Shown here in pieces: positions 14,926-20,580 of a DNA stretch of 20,580 bases. The stretch's first letter is position 1; each line of letters opens with the position of its first letter. The position numbers and the translations under genes were made by a program. Source of the DNA: JAEXNA01 sp037968995 (GTDB lineage: Bacteria; Vulcanimicrobiota; Xenobia; Xenobiales; JADMJV01). Under the pieces are notes generated by a model, which worked only from the letters and a program-made list of their open reading frames with translations, was not told where the DNA came from and did no database searches. The stretch is from assembly GCA_037968995.1 (NCBI GenBank), contig JBBKWP010000349.1, positions 1 to 20,580 on the forward strand. The letters are read 5' to 3'.

Positions 14926-16275
14926 CTAGGAGTTGACCAAAAACTTGGGTCGCCATCGCCAGGGACGAAAGAAAAGCCAGCCCCTATTATCGGCTTCCGC
15001 GCTCCCGCTTTCCACCGCCTCACCGCTAGGAATAGCTACGATGTCTGAGCCTTCCACCAACAGCGGCCAGCGATCTCTCGCCCAGGGGGGCTGTCCCAAA
15101 GATACCAAAATCTTTTTGACACTTTTCCCACGAAATCGGTCGCCCGGTTGACGGCTACGCAGAACAAACTGCTTCCCCTCGGTGAAGACCCCTGCTGCTA
15201 AGGGAAAGCGAAGCCAACCTTCCTGGACTAGGTGAGCGTGCTGTGTGGCGCTCCCCCCGGGGGGACAAACTATGAGGTCGTCGCGGCTCCAAACTGTAGG
15301 CCAGTCTCGAGGCAGGCGATGACTCCAGAAAGCAGGGTTGAGGGACGGCGGCTCAAGCCAGAGAGTCGAACCCAGCCGACGCAGTTGTCCGATACCCGGG
15401 AAGTGCACCGATCGGTTATCGCGGCCCTGCCGCAACAGGCGTTCACACTCTCGGAAGACGCCCCCTAAAGGGCGACGCCCGCCGGACGACGCCCGTCGCC
15501 AGATCTCGCGGAAGACCCGATAGCTCACAGCGGCAGGCAGCTTTCGCAGCGGCTCCAACGGCCAGTGATCTCCCTGGTCATGGTCGCTGAGCCAGGCTCG
15601 AGCCAGTTCGCTGAGTGCCTCCTCGTCGTTCGCCAGCGAGCGAGCCGTGCGGCACAGAGTCTCCACCAGCGAAGGGCGCTCCTCGAGCAAATTCGCCATG
15701 AGGCCTCCCCGCAGAAGCGCGCGGTCGTTGCCCGCAACGTTGGTGGGGTCTTCCATCCACTCTTGGTCGCACGATTTTAGCCAGTCACGTAAATCGTGGC
15801 GGCGAAATTCGAGTAAGGGTCGGATCACTCCATCTCGGCGTCGAGGTCGGATTCCCGACAGACCCGCCAAACCGGCCCCGTCTAACAGTCTCATGACCAC
15901 AGTCTCGGCCTGATCGTCGGCGGTGTGGGCCGTGACAAAGACTCCATTGAGACCCCGAAGGTGGGCATATCGAACTTCGCGCGCAGCCGCCTCCCAGGAC
16001 AGGTCGCCCTTGGCCTGGAGCGCTCTTGCGTCCGCTCTGGAGAGCTCTAAAGGCACCTCATACTCCCCGCACAATTTTTGACAGAAATCCGCCGAGCGTT
16101 GCGAGAAATCTCCGGCGCTGTCGTGCTGAAAATGCAAACAGTCAAACCGGACACCGGCGCGAAGAAAAAGCAAAAACAGGGCGGTGGAGTCTCCCCCACC
16201 GGACAGAAGTAGGGTCACCGCCTCGCCAGACGCTCCCAGCAACTCCGTCCATCGCGCCTGAAACCGACGCACCAT
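14926..16275 (-). CDS. tilS: tRNA(Ile)-lysidine synthase
   Basis: The 449-residue protein begins MVRRFQARWTELLG and has the PP-loop ATP-pyrophosphatase motif SGGGDS (25-30). It then has FVTAHTADDQAETVVMRLLDG and GIRPRRRDGVIRPLLEF, characteristic of TilS. The C-terminal substrate-binding domain includes LRSRQPGDRFRGKSVKKILV. TilS converts cytidine 34 of the CAU-anticodon tRNA-Ile to lysidine, which changes both codon reading and charging. The frame is open for 107 further codons upstream, but these overlap thrB in another frame; the ATG at 16275 lies 10 bp after the thrB stop and immediately precedes the conserved N-terminus. Co-transcription with thrB is very likely. Confidence 0.95.
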   Translation of the reverse strand: MVRRFQARWTELLGASGEAVTLLLSGGGDSTALFLLFLRAGVRFDCLHFQHDSAGDFSQRSADFCQKLCGEYEVPLELSRADARALQAKGDLSWEAAAREVRYAHLRGLNGVFVTAHTADDQAETVVMRLLDGAGLAGLSGIRPRRRDGVIRPLLEFRRHDLRDWLKSCDQEWMEDPTNVAGNDRALLRGGLMANLLEERPSLVETLCRTARSLANDEEALSELARAWLSDHDQGDHWPLEPLRKLPAAVSYRVFREIWRRASSGGRRPLGGVFRECERLLRQGRDNRSVHFPGIGQLRRLGSTLWLEPPSLNPAFWSHRLPRDWPTVWSRDDLIVCPPGGSATQHAHLVQEGWLRFPLAAGVFTEGKQFVLRSRQPGDRFRGKSVKKILVSLGQPPWARDRWPLLVEGSDIVAIPSGEAVESGSAEADNRGWLFFRPWRWRPKFLVNS

Positions 16276-16285
16276 GTCGAAACCG

Positions 16286-17269
16286 TCAGAACTCAACGAG
16301 CGCCTGATCATCCAAGACTTGGAGTCCCATCCGATCGACGTTGAAGACGCGAGCGCTCGCGACCACACCATTGTCGGCGAACGCCTCGACCATCGCGGCG
16401 CCCACCCTCTCGCCGGCCTCGCTTCGCCGGTCCACAAAGGCGGCCATGGTAGGCCCCGCACCGGAGAGGTAGACCGCCGCGGCTCCAGCACTGACCCCAG
16501 CCCGAGTGACTTCGGCGTAGCCGGGAATGAGATCCGACCGGTGGGGCTGATGGAGTTGGTCGTCACAGCCCCGGGCCACAAGATCCGAATCGCCACGGCG
16601 TAACCCCTCTAACAGATAGGGCATTCGCGAAAGATTAAATATGGTGGCGGCTTTGTCGTACTTTCTAGGCAAAACACGGCGCGCCTCAGAGGTGAGCAGG
16701 CTGAATTCAGGGATCGCGGTCACCACCTGCCAACAGTCGTGAATCTCCAGGCGCAAAGCTTCCCAGGTCTCCTTGTCGGTCCGCAGGCCGCCGATCAGAC
16801 CCCCCAATCCGGCGGGCGCGGCGTTATCGGGATGCCCCTCTAGAGTGGAGGCCAACTTCCAACTTTCATACTCGCGACTCCCCGTGAGGAGACAATACGC
16901 TTCCGCCGCAGCCACTCGGAGGGCCGCTGAGGACCCAAGGCCTCGCGCTAAAGGCGTCCCGTTGTCCGCCTTCAGATGCACTGAAAGCCCTGACTTTCGC
17001 AAGAGCGGGCTCAGGGAGGGTCCGTAGCCTCCCTGAGCCAGAAGTCTCCAGGTGTAGAAGAAGTAGTGCCGCTCATCGATGGGTAAGGTCGCCGCGCTCT
17101 CTCCACGACATTCCACCACCTCTAGGCTGCCAGGTGTCTCCGATTCGACAACTTCCACCCGCCAGAGGTTGTACTGGTCTAAGGCCAAACCGAGACAGTC
17201 AAAACCGGGGCCGAGATTGGCTGTGGTCGAGGGCACGCGAAGGGTAAACGTAGTGGGCTCAAGATGCAT
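16286..17269 (-). CDS. thrB: Homoserine kinase (GHMP family)
   Basis: The 327-residue protein has the N-terminal VPSTTANLGPGFDCLGLAL (12-30), typical of ThrB, and the GHMP ATP-binding loop PLARGLGSSAA (106-116). LEGHPDNAAPAGLGG follows, and a C-terminal YLSGAGPTMAAF motif completes the fold. It phosphorylates L-homoserine with ATP on the way to threonine. The ATG at 17269 gives the normal family length; no ribosome-binding site is seen before it. No other threonine gene (hom, thrC) is in the window, so it is separated from the usual pathway cluster and instead leads a unit with tilS and ftsH. The 231 bp between it and the divergent gene at 17501 shows no RNA gene and no promoter that I can define. 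Confidence 0.95.
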   Translation of the reverse strand: MHLEPTTFTLRVPSTTANLGPGFDCLGLALDQYNLWRVEVVESETPGSLEVVECRGESAATLPIDERHYFFYTWRLLAQGGYGPSLSPLLRKSGLSVHLKADNGTPLARGLGSSAALRVAAAEAYCLLTGSREYESWKLASTLEGHPDNAAPAGLGGLIGGLRTDKETWEALRLEIHDCWQVVTAIPEFSLLTSEARRVLPRKYDKAATIFNLSRMPYLLEGLRRGDSDLVARGCDDQLHQPHRSDLIPGYAEVTRAGVSAGAAAVYLSGAGPTMAAFVDRRSEAGERVGAAMVEAFADNGVVASARVFNVDRMGLQVLDDQALVEF

Positions 17270-17500
17270 GGGTTGCGCGGTTCGCGTCGGACGGCTCCAG
17301 TCCCGCCTGCCCTTTCAAGTGCTCTGCGCGCTTAGGCTTTCTACCGCGGAATGTTCGAACGATGGCTCAAAGCTCCAGAACCTGGGCAGCCACCGACATA
17401 CGTTGCATCCTTTTCTTTCCAGGACGGCCTTCGTACTCAATCCTCCCCGGAAAGTGCGAACAACGAGGAGAGATGACCACCGAAGCAAAACATCGCGACT

Positions 17501-18598
17501 ATGAAACTCAATCGTCGCGAATTTCTCCGTGTCTCCGCATCCGCGGCCGCCCTGCTAGCTGCGCCCCGCTTGGCTATGGCTAAGGAACCGCTGAAGATTC
17601 TGATTTTGGGAGGCACCGGTTTTTTGGGACCGCACCAAGTAGAAGTCGCTCTCGGTCGTGGTCACCATGTCACTCTTTTTAATCGAGGACAAACCAACCC
17701 GGGTCTTTTCCCGCAAGCCGAGAACATCACCGGCGACCGGGGTGGGGATCTGAGTGCCCTCAAGGGACGAACTTGGGACGCGGTGATCGACAATTCCGGT
17801 AATCTCCCCAGTTGGGTGGCGGCCTCGGCCCAGCTCCTCAAGGGTTCGGTCGGTCAATATTTCTACGTGTCCTCGATCTCAGCCTACGCTGACCAATCGA
17901 TGGTCGGCCTGAAAGAGACCGCTCCCCTTCAGACTTTGACAGCCGCTCAGGCGCAAACCGTGACCTCGCAAAATTACGGTGGGATAAAAGCTATGTGCGA
18001 ACAGAAGACTCGCGAGGCTTTCCCTAAGACTGCCACCATCGCCCGTATGGGTCTGGTGGTCGGCCCCGGTGATCCCACCGACCGATTCACCTACTGGCCG
18101 GTTCGCATTCACGAAAGTGGAGATGTTTTAGCTCCGGGCGAGCCCTCGGATCCCATCCAGTGCATCGATGCCCGGGACGTCGCTCAATGGACCGTGTTGG
18201 CTCTGGAAAACCACCATTATGGAATTTACAACATCACCGGGCCCCGGGAGACGCTCACCATGGGAGACTTCCTTGAGGGAGTGAAAGGAACGGTAAACTC
18301 GGATGCCACCTTCAACTGGGTGAAGGCCGAATTTCTGCAGCAAAAAGGGATCAAGCCTTGGGCTGACATGCCGTTGTGGGTTCCACCGGGGTCGGCTATC
18401 GCCGGACTGACCACCATAGATATCAGTCAAGCCTTAAAAACCGGTCTGACATTTCGGCCTATGGCGCTCACCGTGCAAGATGCGCTGGCGTGGTACCGCA
18501 CCGAACCCGAAGCTGAAGCAAGAACCTTAAAGGCTGGACTTTCCGCCGCTCGAGAAGCGGGCCTCTTACGAGAATGGAAACAGACTCAGCGAAGCTGA
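17501..18598 (+). CDS. Tat-exported NAD-dependent epimerase/dehydratase-like protein
   Basis: The 365-residue protein starts MKLNRREFLRVSASAAALLA and has likely cleavage after AMA (residue 27). The NRREFLR twin-arginine motif shows export in folded form through Tat. The mature part is an extended short-chain dehydrogenase: the dinucleotide loop GGTGFLG (37-43), YVSSISAYAD (122-131) and the active-site YxxxK as Tyr159/Lys163 in NYGGIK. A C-terminal segment resembles sugar epimerases. Export by Tat suits a cofactor-bound periplasmic enzyme, but the substrate is unknown. No strong ribosome-binding site precedes the ATG. The gene ends 26 bp from the convergent protease gene. Confidence 0.9.
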   Translation: MKLNRREFLRVSASAAALLAAPRLAMAKEPLKILILGGTGFLGPHQVEVALGRGHHVTLFNRGQTNPGLFPQAENITGDRGGDLSALKGRTWDAVIDNSGNLPSWVAASAQLLKGSVGQYFYVSSISAYADQSMVGLKETAPLQTLTAAQAQTVTSQNYGGIKAMCEQKTREAFPKTATIARMGLVVGPGDPTDRFTYWPVRIHESGDVLAPGEPSDPIQCIDARDVAQWTVLALENHHYGIYNITGPRETLTMGDFLEGVKGTVNSDATFNWVKAEFLQQKGIKPWADMPLWVPPGSAIAGLTTIDISQALKTGLTFRPMALTVQDALAWYRTEPEAEARTLKAGLSAAREAGLLREWKQTQRS

Positions 18599-18624
18599 GG
18601 CTGGTCCGAAGCACCTTTAGCGTC

Positions 18625-19725
18625 CTATTCCATGGCGAACTGAAGAGGTCCGAGGAAACCGTCGGCAATGTAAGCCGTCTGGCTGGCTAATAAGAGGGCC
18701 CGGTCCGGATCGATCTGGCCCCGTCCCAACTGCTCCTCTGTGCCCCTCACAGGGATAGTGGAACTTCCCAACAGGCGCTCCACATCCGCAACGCCGAGCT
18801 TGGGGTTGATAGCCAGCATATTGTGGATTAATCCGGTAACCTGAGGAGCGGAAAAAGAGGTCCCGTTAGCGTGGGCGTCTCTTTTAGGATCGTTGGAGAC
18901 CACTTCCACGTTCACCCCATGCATAGAGAACTCTGTGCCCGCGTAGATAGAGGTGAAATTGGCCGCTCGGTCGTCCCGTGTGGTGGTTGTACCTCGGCTG
19001 TCGGTGGCACCAATGATGGTCGTGAATTCATTCGCAAGCACACTTTTGTAAGCTCCTGCGGGGGCCTGGACCCCATCGCTTTCGTACTTTGCCGTCAGCC
19101 TACCCAGATTGCCGGCGGTGACCACGTGAACGATACCCTTATCGAAAGCTTTCTTAGCCGATTTGAGATAGTCTTTCTCGGCCCGCTTGATCCGGTCGCT
19201 GGTGTTCCAAGAGTCCTGGACCTTGTTCATAAAAGCTTCCGTTACGGTGCTGGTGTGAGCGCGCAACGGTAAGCCGAGCGCCTCCTTGACCGTGAGTCGA
19301 AAGGTCTCGTCCTCTTCAATCTTTGAGACGAAGGGCCGTGAAACTCGCGCGACACAGGTGCTCTGGGACTGATTGATGACCCGAACCTTGCTCTTCTTGT
19401 CGCTGGTAATGGTGTCCAGGTTTCGGGCCGTCGCTTGATAGAATCCACTCACGGACTCCTCGGTGAGCGCCGTCATCTTCTGAAACAGTTCGCCCGGCTT
19501 GGCGGACAGTACGTCGACTTCACTGGTCTCCAACTCATAGCTGTTGAGAAAATTCTGCACATCTTTGTCTTTAAGCATCGTGGTGCTCAAGACCACCTTT
19601 TCCACACTGTCACCGTGCTGCGCCTCTTCGCCTTTTCCAGCGAAATAGTCGAAAATAGCGACCTTCGGATTTCGTTCTTTGGCCTCAGCATAACGCGCGA
19701 CGGGGTTTGAACCTGCAATTCTCAT
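18625..19725 (-). CDS. Atypical subtilisin-like (S8) serine peptidase without signal peptide
   Basis: From the ATG at 19725 the protein has 366 residues; a further ATG at 19746 would add seven (MVRHTER). Neither start has a strong ribosome-binding site. The shorter one is preferred because an AAGG lies upstream of it. Numbered from the longer start, the catalytic residues are Asp33 in VAIFDYFAG, His44 in QHGDSVEKVV, oxyanion Asn213 in VVTAGNLG and Ser297 in NGTSFSAPQVTG, all present. The usual DTG at the Asp and HGTHVAG at the His are replaced, and Asp and His are only 11 residues apart. An insert of roughly 80 residues compared with subtilisin separates His from Asn. The protease fold begins almost at the N-terminus, with no signal or propeptide, so the enzyme is probably intracellular or exported by an unrecognised route. 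It converges on the Tat protein gene and diverges from glutamate formiminotransferase. Confidence 0.85.
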   Translation of the reverse strand: MRIAGSNPVARYAEAKERNPKVAIFDYFAGKGEEAQHGDSVEKVVLSTTMLKDKDVQNFLNSYELETSEVDVLSAKPGELFQKMTALTEESVSGFYQATARNLDTITSDKKSKVRVINQSQSTCVARVSRPFVSKIEEDETFRLTVKEALGLPLRAHTSTVTEAFMNKVQDSWNTSDRIKRAEKDYLKSAKKAFDKGIVHVVTAGNLGRLTAKYESDGVQAPAGAYKSVLANEFTTIIGATDSRGTTTTRDDRAANFTSIYAGTEFSMHGVNVEVVSNDPKRDAHANGTSFSAPQVTGLIHNMLAINPKLGVADVERLLGSSTIPVRGTEEQLGRGQIDPDRALLLASQTAYIADGFLGPLQFAME

Positions 19726-19739
19726 ACGCTCAGTATGCC

Positions 19740-19753
19740 TTACCATTTGGTAA
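19740..19753. repeat. Palindrome at the S8 protease 5' end
   Basis: TTACCATTTGGTAA has perfect 6-base arms (TTACCA/TGGTAA) around a TT centre. It covers the possible upstream start codon of the S8 gene at 19746. A possible extended -10 element for the divergent gene (TGGTAAAAT, 19748-19756, plus strand) overlaps its right arm. It is placed where a repressor could act on both genes, but no regulator is known, and short palindromes arise by chance. Confidence 0.4.
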
Positions 19754-19825
19754 AATATGTTTCAGAAATGTTACACGGTCTTAGAAACCAGGAGTCCTGA
19801 AAAGAATCTTAAAAAATCCTCTCCC

Positions 19826-20580
19826 ATGGCGAAACGAGACATATGGAGTGCCATCAACATCTCTGAGGGACGCGATCTTGAGGCCCTAAAGAATTTGGCC
19901 TCGCAACTGACTCAGCAAGGAGTCCCTTTGGCTGACTGGTCGGCCGACGGGGACCACCATCGCTCAGTCTTTTCTCTGGTTGGTGATGGTGCGGAGCTGC
20001 TGCGAGGACTTCGAATCCTCTTTTCCTGGGCCCAGAAACACCTGGATCTGAAAGCGCATGTCGGTCAACACCCGCGCCTGGGAGCGATAGATGTTGTACC
20101 GTTCGCTCCGGTCGGCGAAACCAATATGAGCGAGGCCAAAGAGGTGGTACAGATGTGTGCCGAGGCCATCTCTCAAGAATTTGAGATTCCGATCTTTCTC
20201 TACCGGGAGTCGAGCGCCTCGAGCACTGCCGTCCTAACCCTACCCGATCTCCGTCGGGGTGGACCTGAGCGGTTGGAAGAACGGATGAAGCGTGGCGAAC
20301 TGGTCCCTCAGTTTGGGCCTCCTTCACCTCACCCTCAACTGGGCGTCTCAATCTTTGGTGCCCGGCCTCCCTTGGTCGCTTTCAACTGCCAGTTGAACAC
20401 GAAAGACATGGATATAGGGCGTTCCATCGCTGGGGCTATTCGAGAGAGCGGCGGAGGTCTTAAAGGCCTCCAAGCTCTGGCCTTTCCATTGGCCGGTCGC
20501 GACGACACCGTTCAGATCTCCATGAATCTCATTGAACCGAGTACCACCCCGCCACACCTCGCTTATCTTAGGGTGGTGGA
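19826..20580 (+). CDS. ftcD: Glutamate formiminotransferase (partial, runs off the window)
   Basis: The open frame from the ATG at 19826 continues to the last base without a stop and gives about 251 residues. It starts MAKRDIWSAINISEGRD, which parallels the ECVPNFSEGR opening of formiminotransferases. ADWSADGDHHRSVFSLVG, HVGQHPRLGAIDVVPFAPVG, IFLYRES and FGPPSPHPQLGVSIFGAR follow, all in family order. The enzyme moves the formimino group of N-formimino-glutamate to tetrahydrofolate in histidine degradation. About 50 further residues of this domain are expected, and a cyclodeaminase domain may follow beyond the window. No strong ribosome-binding site precedes the ATG; the nearest AGGAG is about 30 bases upstream. 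No in-frame start lies nearer to that site. Confidence 0.9.
   Translation, partial: MAKRDIWSAINISEGRDLEALKNLASQLTQQGVPLADWSADGDHHRSVFSLVGDGAELLRGLRILFSWAQKHLDLKAHVGQHPRLGAIDVVPFAPVGETNMSEAKEVVQMCAEAISQEFEIPIFLYRESSASSTAVLTLPDLRRGGPERLEERMKRGELVPQFGPPSPHPQLGVSIFGARPPLVAFNCQLNTKDMDIGRSIAGAIRESGGGLKGLQALAFPLAGRDDTVQISMNLIEPSTTPPHLAYLRVV

Noticed and set aside
18585..18599. Perfect hairpin CTCAGC-GAA-GCTGAG at the end of the Tat protein gene
   Set aside because: No U-tract follows on either strand and the arms are inside the coding end; not called as a terminator.
19854..20351. 165-codon minus-strand frame near the end of the window
   Set aside because: It is antisense to the clear formiminotransferase frame on the plus strand and has no family pattern.

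Overview
This is a bacterial chromosome segment, moderately GC-rich by eye, with mostly housekeeping genes packed on both strands. Several genes have strong Shine-Dalgarno sites (ftsH, rplL, rplJ). There is a lipobox lipoprotein, a Tat-type signal peptide and a classical rplJ leader. The sequence alone does not identify the phylum. UGA ends many clearly intact genes here (Nudix, DUF983, patatin, thrB, the Tat SDR), so the code is standard.

Layout. 1-870: tail of a TrkA/RCK-type potassium-channel gene, then a decaying stretch with a sigma-factor region 4 remnant and a small membrane-protein gene that looks frameshifted. 792-2506: a Nudix hydrolase (minus) and a secreted beta-propeller protein (plus). 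2519-3836: the rplJ-rplL operon (L10 and L7/L12) on the minus strand, with a near-perfect sigma-70 promoter, an L10 leader RNA, an internal attenuator hairpin and a strong two-way terminator. It is not joined to rplK-rplA or rpoB-rpoC. 3867-6593: a DUF983 membrane protein diverges from a two-gene unit made of an unrecognised protein with a TULIP/DUF2993-like look and a membrane-anchored PP2C phosphatase. 6634-12059: a minus-strand run of hemW, a 1046-residue patatin-type phospholipase, an overlapping small 3-TM protein and hpt. 12042-12743: a plus-strand SUMF1/FGE-fold lipoprotein whose start overlaps that of hemW and whose conserved C-terminal tail lies behind an in-frame TGA. 12794-17269: a minus-strand unit thrB-tilS-ftsH. 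17501-18598: a Tat-exported NAD-dependent epimerase-like protein. 18625-19725: an atypical subtilisin-like protease without signal peptide. 19826-end: the beginning of glutamate formiminotransferase.

How the genes fit together. The L10 leader and attenuator would match L10/L12 supply to ribosome demand. tilS (tRNA-Ile lysidine), ftsH (membrane protein quality control) and hpt (purine salvage) form one cluster in many bacteria; here thrB precedes tilS-ftsH and hpt sits about 5.6 kb away. The least explained parts are the giant patatin with its overlapping membrane partner, the odd subtilase, and the FGE-like lipoprotein with an in-frame TGA followed by a perfect hairpin.
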